Shown: positions 10,631 through 20,354 of the stretch, in pieces
Numbering within the stretch: the stretch's first letter is position 1
How the letters are laid out: the number at the start of each line of letters is the position of its first letter
Assembly (NCBI GenBank): GCA_964019415.1
Contig: OZ025888.1
Location: forward strand, 616,001 to 680,000
Length of the DNA stretch: 64,000 nucleotides
Origin: Ianthella basta
Taxonomy: Eukaryota > Porifera > Demospongiae > Verongiida > Ianthellidae
Direction: 5' to 3'
Notes under the pieces: model-generated
What the model was told of the DNA's origin: nothing
Database searches by the model: none
The model's input: only the letters and a program-made list of their open reading frames with translations
Program-made: the position numbers and the translations under genes

Positions 10631-10993
10631 CTATATAACTAGATGAACATTTCCACTCTTTCTCCGCTGGAACTGCCTGAGGCCACATTTAGAAGCAACC
10701 AAACCAGATACATGCACAGCTCCACTGCCTAAAGTAGTGCTAGAGGGCACTTCAATGGTGTCCACAGGACTAGCTATACTGATGCATGTGTCTGGGATCA
10801 AAACCTGATCACAACAGAAAGAATGAGAGCAGTAGATTGATGTGAATAGCCATAACAAAGAGACTCAGCCTTGACTTGCACAAGCACATGAGAAAGTCTA
10901 TAACTACAAGCATATACCACCGCAACACCCTCCACCCAAGAAACAGAATTAACAAGATCCATACTCGATCCATACCTTTGGTGGAGATGCCAT
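10631..10993 (-). pseudogene. Truncated, frameshifted copy of the neighbouring NHL-like gene
   Basis: Exon 1 copy at 10976-10993 encodes MASPPK and ends in donor GTATGG. The intact gene upstream has MASLPK and GTATGC. The exon 2 copy starts at 10804 (acceptor GATCAG) and contains PVDTIEVPSS...SGLVASKCG, matching PVDTIEVPYS...SGLVASSCG of the intact gene. Near 10677 one base is missing relative to the parent (CTCAGGCAG against TTCATGGCAG), shifting the frame. Similarity stops near 10640, where AGCTAGCT tracts begin, and the rest of the propeller is absent. It looks like an incomplete tandem duplicate. Confidence 0.75.
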
Positions 10994-11494
10994 TTTTCGT
11001 TGCAAAAATGGCTGCTAATTGGAAACCTTCTCATCAGGAAATGCCACGAGTTGTATTATTTAGTAATTAATTAGATAATCACACCAAAATTTTATTTTGT
11101 ATGGAATTTCAGTGTTATACTGAATTCAAAGAATGGACTAAATTCATTTCATTTAGCTAACTAGCTGTTAGCTAGGTAAATTGAATTTGTAGCTACAAAC
11201 ATAATTTTACAATTTCAAGGGCTGCATAGTTGAATAATAGTAAATAATTTTTATGTACACTTTCGAAAATAGTAATGTATAATAAAATGACATAAAATGA
11301 AACTCATAGTAGCTAGCTATAATATAATCATTGCTAAGTGACAGGGAAAACTATAGCAAGAAAAAGAGAAAAAACAGCTGTACAGATCATATAGATATAA
11401 ACATAATCATATAATTACACAAACATAATGATAACAATTTTAAAACAATGCTATCTTATTATTACAGTACAGTTAACTAAAGTTTAGTAATTAT
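10994..11494. other. Spacer between NHL-like gene and its pseudogene
   Basis: About 500 bp of AT-rich sequence downstream of the NHL gene stop. A TTTATT at 11091-11096 is AATAAA on the minus strand and could be a distant poly(A) signal for the intact gene. No coding frame. Confidence 0.4.
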
Positions 11495-12770
11495 TTAAAA
11501 CACTTTAATATTACTATCCCCAGAATCAGAAATACACAAATATCCATCACAATCTACCGCTATTCCAAACGGTTCTGCTTCATCCCATGAAAACTTGTTG
11601 ACATAATCACCATTACTTTTAAACACGTGGATGCAATTGTCGTCACTGCTTAAGAATAGGTAATCATCTCCTGTTAAACAGATTGAAATCACTCGTGCTA
11701 TCACTCCATCCCTGTACTCATCACATCCAATCTGTCTCTTCAGTGTACCATCAAAAGTACTTAACACATTAATGCAGTTGTCAGCGGCAACAAACAGCTC
11801 ACCACCACTGCCAACAAACATCTGGCCTGGTGTAAATCGTTTGGGGTCAAAGTCCATGTCATCATTATCATCCTGATACTCATCATAGTCATCTTCATCA
11901 TCCTCATCATCTTGTCCGCAATAGATGGTCACCCACTCCGATTGTCCCACTGACTTCTTCACAATGGTATCCACATGATCATTGGATGAGACAAAAATGT
12001 CACCTTCGGGACTGCAAGCAACCCCAATTGGGTTGTCCACTGGCACCTCAAGGTGGGGTAGTGCCTTACCATTCATATTGAAACGCAGCAAGGAGTCCCG
12101 ATCACGCATGGCAATGATGATGTTGTTATGTCTATCAAAGGCCATCTGGAAGACGTAGGAGAACTTAGGACAGTTCAGTGGGAAATTGAGCACATGTTTT
12201 CTCTCGTGGTTGTAGATAAACATCTTCTCATCATTCTCCTCCAGAACTGCCATGAAGCCACAACTAGAAGCCACTAAACCAGACAGACTCCCTCGGCCTG
12301 GTCCATCGCTGTAGGGCACTTCAATGGTGTCCACAGGTTCACGGATGCGGCTGGGGTCAAGACCTGCTCGCAACTGCAAGGAGTAAGATTAGAGGAAGGA
12401 TTCTGGCATTCCGTTAGCTAGTGAATAACACACTCTCAAAGCGCATGCATCCCGCGCTCACACGCACACACACATGCACGCACACACACCAAACGAATTA
12501 CTTAACCACAACGTCTGTATCACTGGATAGCCTGCACAGAGACGTACTCCGTTGGACAAGGATGAATTTTAGCTATCTGAATAAGGGACGAAAACTATCC
12601 CTTTACGAACACGCGAATAGGCGCGTGTCACTTGGAAATACAGGGGAAAGGGAGATTTTTTAATGCAGGTCAAGTAGTATAGATCAATATACAGCCTGTA
12701 CCGCATCACATCCTGCCCAAACCACAGAACAAATAATTCCGTTACGGCATACCTTCGGTAGAGACGCCAT
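11495..12770 (-). CDS. NHL-repeat / beta-propeller-like protein, two exons, 298 aa
   Basis: Exon 1 is only 18 nt (12753-12770, MASLPK, donor GTATGC); exon 2 is 11495-12373 (acceptor CTCCTTGCAG), joined in phase 0. The protein has repeated beta-propeller strands of NHL type: FQMAFDRHNNIIIAMRDRDS, PIGVACSPEGDIFVSSND, FVGSGGELFVAADNCINVLS, ICLTGDDYLFLSSDDNCIHV and PFGIAVDCDGYLCISDSGD. A very acidic insertion at about residues 158-182 (QDDEDDEDDYDEYQDD) separates blades. There is no RING, B-box or membrane segment, so it is the propeller alone, about the size of one six-blade domain. NHL propellers bind proteins or RNA. The partner here is unknown. A degenerate duplicate lies downstream. Confidence 0.8.
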
Positions 12771-13491
12771 GGGTAGCTAGCTTGTAAAAATGCCTGCCAA
12801 TAACAGCAGTGATCTTTTATAGATGCATGTGTGGAAAGTTCTAGACAAAGTGACACTACACATTGTTACATGACAGCAGGTGATCGGAGCCTCTGGGAGA
12901 CGTGCCTTCACAACACAATTTTATTCAACCTCATGAGGGTGACAGCTCATGATTGCTTATGTCACGCGGGTTTTAATGGCACAGATAATAAGAAATCGAG
13001 TCGAAATGTATAGAAATGGTAAGTCTACTTTCCTTGAATAAAAGATAATTATAATTATAATACAGTAACTATGAGCAATGCATATATCACTGTAAAAATT
13101 GATGTGCTAAAACAGCACACTTAGGTGTGCTGTTTGCATGCATGTCTCCCAAAATAGCACATTTTTGCTGTGCTGTTTCAAGGTTTCAAGGCTCTATACA
13201 GAATTACAACGGACATGACACGAGCATACAAAAACTACGGAAGGAAAAGATGTGAATGTCCCACTGAACAACTTCTTTGCTTATTGCCGAGCTATTTGAA
13301 GGCATCCAAGAGACCTCAGTCAAACTGGAAATGAAACAATAGAAGCTTTTCTTCTAAAGTTTGGCAAAGGGCTCAATGATATATTGTAAGATTTAAAGCT
13401 GGGACTAGATCAGCCGACTGCATGATTTTCACACGATGAATACACAGCAACTGTTTTGGGTTTTGGTCGATAGGCTGACCCATCTTGTCTA
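12771..13491. other. Unique sequence between NHL gene and satellite
   Basis: 720 bp that should include the NHL gene promoter. It contains a perfect hairpin at 13110-13135 (listed separately). The last 250 bp before the satellite have short interrupted frames and no recognisable protein. Confidence 0.45.
13110..13135. repeat. Perfect 11-bp inverted repeat (hairpin)
   Basis: AAACAGCACAC and GTGTGCTGTTT flank a TTAG loop. A second copy of the GTGCTGTTT motif lies at about 13170. The hairpin could be a foldback remnant; there is no downstream T run or other evidence for an RNA gene. Confidence 0.6.
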
Positions 13492-16400
13492 ATCTTACCT
13501 CTTACCTCTTCATATCCTGCCAGATCTTACCTTGTCATATCTTGCCTTATATTACCTTGGCGTATCTTGCCAAATCTTGCCTAATCTTACCTTGTCATAT
13601 CTTGCCAAATCTTGCCTAATCTTACCTCTGTCATATCTTGACAAATCTTACCTAATCTTACCTTGTCATATCTTGCCAAATCTTGCCTAATCTTACCTTG
13701 TTGTATCTTGCCAGATCTCACCTTGTCGTATCTTGCCAGATCTTACCTTGGCGTATCTTGCCAAAACTTGCCAAATCTTACCTTGTCATATCTTGCCAAA
13801 TCTTGCCTGAATTTACCTCGTCATACCTTGCCAAATCTTGCCTAATCTTACCTCTTCATATCCTGCCAGATCTTACCTTGTCATATCTTGCTAAATCATG
13901 CCTTATTTTACCTTGGCGTATCTTGCCAAATCTTGCCTAATCTTACCTTGTCATATCTTGCCAAATCTTGCCTAATCTTACCTTGTCATATCTTGCCAAA
14001 TCTTGCCTAATCTCACCTTGTCGTATCTTGCCAGATCTTACCTTGTCGTATCTTGCCAGATCTTACCTTGTCTTATCTTGCCAAATCTTGCCTAATCTTA
14101 CCTTGGCGTATCTTGCCAAATCTTGCCTAATCTTACCTTCAGTTGTTGCATCTTGCCAAATCTTGCCTAAACTTACCTTGTCATATCTTGCCAAATCTTG
14201 TCTAATCTTACCTCTTCATATCCTGTCAGATCTTACCTTGTCATATCTTGCCAAATCTTGCCTAATCTTACCTTGGCGTATCTTGCCAAATCTTGCCTAA
14301 TCTTACCATGTCATATCTTGCCAAATCTTGCCTAATCTTACCTCTGTTGTATCTTGCCAAATCTTGCCTAGTCTTACCTTGTCATATCTTGCCAAATCTT
14401 GCCTAATCTTACCTCTGTCATATCTTGTCAAATCTTGCCTAATCTTACCTTGTCATATCTTGCCAAATCTTGCCTAATCTTACCTTGGCGTATCTAACCA
14501 GATCTTACCTTGTCGAATCTTGCCAGATCTTACCTTGTCATCTCTTGACAAATCTTACCTCGTCATATCTTGCCAAATCTTGCCTAATCTTACCTTGGCG
14601 TATCTTGACAAATCTTGCCAAATCTTCCCTCTGTCATATCTTGCCAAATCTTGCCTAATCTTATCTTGTCGTATATTGCCAAATCTTGCCTAATCTAACC
14701 TTGTTGTATCTTGCCAGATCTTACCTTGTCGTATCTTGCCAGATCTTATCTTGTCATATCTTGCCAAATCTTGCCAAATCTTACCTTGGCGTCTCTTGCC
14801 AAATCTTGCCAAATCCAACCTTGTCATATTTTGCCTAATCTTACCTTGTTGTATCTTGCCAAATCTTACCTTTTCGTATCTTGCCAGATCTTACCTTGTC
14901 AAATCTTGCCAGATCTTACCTTGTCGTATCTTGCCAGATCTTACCTTGTCATATCTTGCCAAATCTTGCCTAATCTTACCTTGGCGTATCTTGACAAATC
15001 TTGCCAAATCTTACCTTGTCATATCTTGCCAAATCTTGCCTAATCTAACCTTGTCGTATCTTGCCAGATCTTACCTTGTCGTATCTTGCCAGATCTTACC
15101 TTGTCATATCTTGCCAAATCTTGCCTAATCTTATATTGGCGTCTATTGCCAAATCCTGCCAAATCTTACCTTGTCATATTTTGCCAAATCTTGACTAATC
15201 TTACCTTGTCGTATCTTGCCTAATCTTACCTTGTCATATCTTGCCAAATCTTGCCTAATCTTACCTTGTCATATCTTGCCACATCTTGCCTTGTCATATC
15301 TTGCCAGATCTTACCTTGTCATATCTTGCCAAATATTGCCTAATCTTACCTTGGCGTATCTTGCCAAATCTTGCCAAATCTTACATTGTCATATCTTGCA
15401 AAATCTTGCCTAATCTTACCTTGTCGTATCTTGACAAATCTTGCCTAATCTTACCTTGTCATATCTTGCCAAATCTTGCCTAATCTAACCTTGTTGTATC
15501 TTGCCAGATCTTACCTTGTTGTATCTTGCCAGATCTTACCTTGTCATATCTTGCCAAATCTTGCCTAATCTTACCTTGGCGTCTCTTGCCAAATCTTGCC
15601 AAATCTTACCTTGTCATATTTTGCCAAATCTTACCTTATCATATCTTGCCAAATCTTGCAAATTCTTACCTTGTCATATCTTGCCAAATCTTGCCTAATC
15701 TTACCTTGTCGTATCTTGCCAAATCTTACCTTATCGTATCTTGCCAGATCTTACCTTGTCGAATCTCGCCAGATCTTACCTTGTCGTATCTTGCCAGATC
15801 TTACCTTGTCATATCTTGCCAAATCTTGCCTAATCTTACCTTGGCATATCTTGACAAATCTTGCCAAATCTTACCTTGTCATATCTTGCCAAATCTTGCC
15901 TAATCTAACCTTGTCGTATCTTGCCAGATCTTACCTTGTCGTATCTTGCCAGATCTTACCTTGTCATATCTTGCCAAATCTTGCCTAATCTTATATTGGC
16001 GTCTCTTGCCAAATCTTGCCAAATCTTACCTTGTCATATTTTGCCATATCTTGACTAATCTTACCTTGTCGTATCTTGCCAAATCTTACCTTGTCATATC
16101 TTGCCAAATCTTGCCTAATCTTACCTTGTCATACTTTGTCAAATCTTGCCTAATCTTACCTTGTCATATCTTGCCACATCTTGCCTTGTCATATCTTGCC
16201 AGATCTTACCTTGGCATATCTTGCCAAATTTTGCCTAATCTTACCTTGGCGTATCTTGCCAAATCTTGCATAATCTTACATTGTCATATCTTGCCAAATC
16301 TTGCCTAACCTTACCTTGTCGTATCTTGCCAAATCTTGCCTAATCTTACCTTGTCATATCTTGCCAAATCTTGCCTAATCTTACCTTGTCATATGTTGCC

Positions 16401-19400
16401 AAATCTTGCCTAATCTTACCTTGTCATATCTTGCCAAATCTTGCCTAATCTTACCTTGTCATATCTTGCCAAATCTTGCCTAATCTTACCTTGGCGTATC
16501 TTGCCAAATCTTGCCTAATCTTACCTTGGCGTATCTTGCCAAATCTTGCCTAATCTTACCTTCAGTTGTTGTATCTTGCCAAATCTTGCCTAAACTTACC
16601 TTGTCATATCTTGCCAAATCTTGCTTTATTTTACCTTGGCGTATCTTGCCAAATCTTGCCTAATCTTACATTGTCATATCTTGCCAAATCTTGCCTAATC
16701 TTACCTTGTCGTATTTTGCCAGATCTTACCTTGTCGTATCTTGCCAGATCATACCTGGTCATATCTTGCCAACTTGCCTAATCTTACCTTGTCGTATCTT
16801 GCCAAATCTTGCCTAATCTTACCTTGGCGTATCTTGACAAATCTTGCCAAATCTTACCTTGTCATATCTTGCCAAATCTTGCCTAATCTAACCTTGTCGT
16901 ATCTTGCCAGATCTTACCTTGTCGTATCTTGCCAGATCTTACCTTGTCATATCTTGCCAAATCTTGCCTAATCTTATATTGGCGTATCTTGCCAAATCTT
17001 GCTAAATCTTACCTTGTCATATTTTGCCATATCTTGACTAATCTTACCTTGTCGTATCTTGCCAAATCTTATTTTGTCATATCTTGCCAAATCTTGCCTA
17101 ATCTTACCATGTCATACCTTGCCAAATCTTGCCTAATCTTACCTTGTCATATCTTGCCACATCTTGCCTTGTAATATCTTGCCAGATCTTACCTTGTCAT
17201 ATCTTGCCAAATTTTGCCTAATCTTACCTTGGCGTATCTTGCAAAATCTTGCCAAATCTTACATTGTCATATCTTGCCATATCTTGACTAATCTTACCTT
17301 GTCGTATCTTGCCAAATCTTACTTTGTCATATCTTGCCAAATCTTGCCTAATCTTACCATGTCATACCTTGCCAAATCTTGCCTAATCTTACCTTGTCAT
17401 ATCTTGCCACATCTTGCCTTGTCATATCTTGCCAGATCTTACCTTGTCATATCTTGCCAAATTTTGCCTAATCTTACCTTGGCGTATCTTGCAAAATCTT
17501 GCCAAATCTTACCTTGTCATATCTTGCCAAATCTTGCCTAACCTTACCTTGTCGTATCTTGCCACATCTTGCCTAATCTTACCTTGTCATATCTTGCCAA
17601 ATCTTGCCTAATCTTACCTTGTCATATCTTGCCAAATCTTGCCTAATCTTACCTTGTCATATCTTGCCAAATCTTGCCTAATCTTACCTTGGCGTATCTT
17701 GCCAAATCTTGCCTAATCTTACCTTCAGTTGTTGTATCTTGCCAAATCTTGCCTAGTAAATTTATCTTGTAATATCTTGCCAAATCTTGCCTAATCTTAC
17801 CTTTGCGTATCTTGCCAAATCTTGCTTAATCTTACCTTGCCATATCTTGCCAAATCTTGCCTAATCTTACCTCTGTTGTATCTTGCCAAATCTTGCCAAA
17901 TCTAACCTTGTCATATTTTGCCAAATTTTGACTAATCTTACCTTTGCGTATCTTGCCAAATCTTGCTTAATCTTACCTTGCCATATCTTGCCAAATCTTG
18001 CCTAATCTTACCTCTGTTGTATCTTGCCAAATCTTGCCAAATCTAACCTTGTCATATTTTGCCAAATTTTGACTAATCTTACCTTGTCGTATCTTGCCAA
18101 ATCTTACCTTGTCATATCTTGCCAAATGTTACCTTATCATATCTTGCCAAATCTCGCGAAATCTTACCATGTCATATCTTGCCAAATCTTGCCTAATCTT
18201 ACCTTGTTGTATCTTGCCAAATCTTACCTTATTGTATCTTGCCAGATCTTACCTTGTCGAATCTTGCCAGATCTTACCTTGTCATCTCTTGCCAAATCTT
18301 ACCTTGTCATATCTTGCCAAATCTTGCCTAATCTTACCTTGGCGTATCTTGACAAATCTTGCCAAATCTTACCTTGTCATATTTTGCCAAATCTTACCTT
18401 ATCATATCTTGCCAAATCTTGCAAAATCTTACCATGTCATATCTTGCCAAATCTTACCTAATCTTACCTTGGCGTATCTAGCCAGATCTTACCTTGTCGA
18501 ATCTTGCCAGATCTTACCTTGTCATCTCTTGACAAATCTTACCTCGTCATATATTGCCAAATCTTGCCTAATCTTACCTTGGCGTATCTTAACAAATCTT
18601 GCCAAATCTTTCCTCTGTCATATCTTGCAAAACTTGCCTAATCTTACCTTGTCGTATCTTGCCAAATCTTGCCTAATCTAACCATCTTGTATCTTGCCAG
18701 ATCTTACCTTGTCGTATCTTGCCAGATCTTACCTTGTCATATCTTGCCAAATCTTGCCTAATCTTACCTTGGCGTCTCTTGCCAAATCTTGCCAAATCTT
18801 ACCTTGTCATATTTTGCCAAATCTTACCTTATCATATCTTGCCAAATCTAGCAAATTCTTACCTTGTCATATCTTGCCAAATCTTGCCTAATCTTACCTT
18901 GTCGTATCTTGCCAAATCTTACCTTTTCGTATCTTGCCAAATCTCACCTTGTCAAATCTTGCCAGATCTTACCTGGTCATATCTTGCCAGATCTTACCTT
19001 GTCATATCTTGCCAAATCTTGCCTAATCTTACCTTGGCGTATCTTGACAAATCTTGCCAAATCTTACCTTGTCATATCTTGCCAAATCTTGACTAATCTA
19101 ACCTTGTCGTATCTTGCCAGATCTTACCTTGTCGTATCTTGCCAGATCTTACCTTGTCATATCTTGCCAAATCTTGCCTAATCTTATATTGGCGTCTATT
19201 GCCAAATCCTGCCAAATCTTACCTTGTCATATTTTGCCAAATCTTGATTAATCTTACCTTGTCGTATCTTGCCAGATCTTACCTTGTCATATCTTGCCAA
19301 ATCTTGCCTAATCTTACCTTGTCATATCTTGCCACATCTTGCCTTGTCATATCTTGCCAGATCTTACCTTGTCATATCTTGCCAAATATTGCCTAATCTT

Positions 19401-19965
19401 ACCTTGGCGTATCTTGCCAAATCTTGCCAAATCTTACATTGTCATATCTTGCCAAATCTTGCCTAATCTTACCTTGTCGTATCTTGCCAAATCTTGCCTA
19501 ATCTTACCTTGTCATATCTTGCCAAATCTTGCCTAATCTAACCTTGTTGTATCTTGCCATATCTTACCTTGTCGTATCTTGCCAGATCTTACCTTGTCAT
19601 ATCTTGCAATATCTTGCCTAATCTTACCTTGTCGAATCTTGCCAAATCTTACCTTTTCGTATCTTGCCAGATCTTACCTTGTCAAATCTTGCCAGATCTT
19701 ACCTTGTCGTATCTTGCCAGATCTTACCTTGTCATATCTTGCCAAATCTTGCCTAATCTTACCTTGGCGTATCTTGACAAATCTTGCCACATCTTACCTT
19801 GTCATATCTTGCCAAATCTTGCCTAATCTAACCTTGTCGTATCTTGCCAGATCTTACCTTGTCATATCTTGCCAAATCTTGCCTAATCTTATATTGGCGT
19901 CTATTGCCAAATCTTGCCAAATCTTACTTTGTCATATTTTGCCAAATCTTGACTAATCTTACCTT
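13492..19965. repeat. Satellite block 1
   Basis: First uninterrupted block, starting after unique sequence at CCCATCTTGTCTAATC. The first ~150 bp contain the most diverged units, as expected at an array edge. The block ends in TAATCTTACCTT, which is repeated on the far side of the first insertion. Confidence 0.9.
13846..14470. repeat. 625-bp satellite segment duplicated at 49843-50467
   Basis: The series of variant units (CCTCTTCATATCC, then GCTAAATCATGCC, TAATCTCACC, TTGTCTTATC, TTCAGTTGTTGCATC) occurs in the same order at both places, 35,997 bp apart, with only a few differences. Shared rare variants mean recent copying over a long distance inside the array. Confidence 0.8.
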
Positions 19966-20034
19966 TGTTGCTTGAAGGATCACTGGGCTTATACCACCAA
20001 CCAACTACACCAGTATTGGTGTTACAGTTGGTTG
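19964..20034 (+). repeat. Left inverted arm of insertion 1
   Basis: 71 bp, the inverted counterpart of 20242-20312, with a single G/T difference at about position 19986. It ends internally at CAGTTGGTTG. Confidence 0.85.
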
Positions 20035-20115
20035 CTTCTATGTGTTGAAACCACAAGTGTTTTAGCTTGTGGTGAATACATATGGAGGTGGCATTCATCC
20101 TATTACCATCAGTAC

Positions 20116-20160
20116 GCCACACTGATGAGCCCCAATCAGGGCGAAACAGCTGTCTGTGGC
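20116..20160 (+). ncRNA. Type I hammerhead self-cleaving ribozyme
   Basis: All parts of the catalytic core are in order. Stem I 5' strand GCCACA (20116-20121); CTGATGA (20122-20128); stem II GCCC/GGGC (20129-20132 and 20139-20142) closed by CAATCA; GAA (20143-20145); stem III ACAG/CTGT (20146-20149 and 20150-20153) with no loop; cleavage-site C (20154, GTC triplet); stem I 3' strand TGTGGC (20155-20160). Predicted cleavage is between 20154 and 20155. Stem I continues outside an internal loop as CATCCTA (20096-20102) with TAGGATG (20174-20180), as in natural hammerheads that use loop contacts. The very short stem III is the form seen in Penelope-like elements and animal retrozymes, which may act as dimers. 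Activity is inferred, not shown. Confidence 0.9.
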
Positions 20161-20241
20161 TCTTCCATCTTTGTAGGATGTTAGGGGGAAGGGAATCACT
20201 GGCTGCCAACTTACCAACTTAATAGGGCCTTTTGGGCCTCC

Positions 20242-20312
20242 CAACCAACTGTAACACCAATACTGGTGTAGTTGGTTGGTGGTATAAGCCAAGTGATCCT
20301 TCAAGCAACAAA
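20242..20312 (-). repeat. Right inverted arm of insertion 1
   Basis: 71 bp starting CAACCAACTGTAACACC and ending GCTTGAAGG-type sequence in inverted form (CCTTCAAGCAACAAA). Pairs with the left arm along its whole length. Confidence 0.85.
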
Positions 20313-20354
20313 CCTAGCCTTTGCAGGGGCCTAACTGCAAGAGTCACTTTTGAA

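Larger units (their letters stand above)
19966..20354 (+). mobile_element. 389-bp insertion with 71-bp inverted arms and a hammerhead ribozyme
   Basis: Non-satellite DNA interrupting the array. Arms 19964-20034 and 20242-20312 are inverted copies of each other with one mismatch (starting TTTGTTGCTTGAAGGATCAC). TAATCTTACCTT lies on both sides (19954-19965 and 20355-20366), and deleting the insert plus one copy restores a normal monomer, so this is probably a 12-bp target-site duplication. The centre contains an 8-bp hairpin (20050-20073) and a hammerhead ribozyme (20116-20160). After the right arm, 42 bp (20313-20354) resemble a repeat in the ROCO intron. It codes for nothing recognisable. Hammerheads with this short stem III are known from Penelope-like elements and retrozymes, so a non-autonomous relative of these is the best guess. 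Confidence 0.8.

Noticed and set aside
19966..20304. Protein-coding frames inside the ribozyme-bearing insertion (both strands)
   Set aside because: They run through the inverted arms and the ribozyme core and read as similar peptides on opposite strands only because the arms are inverted copies. No domain is recognisable.
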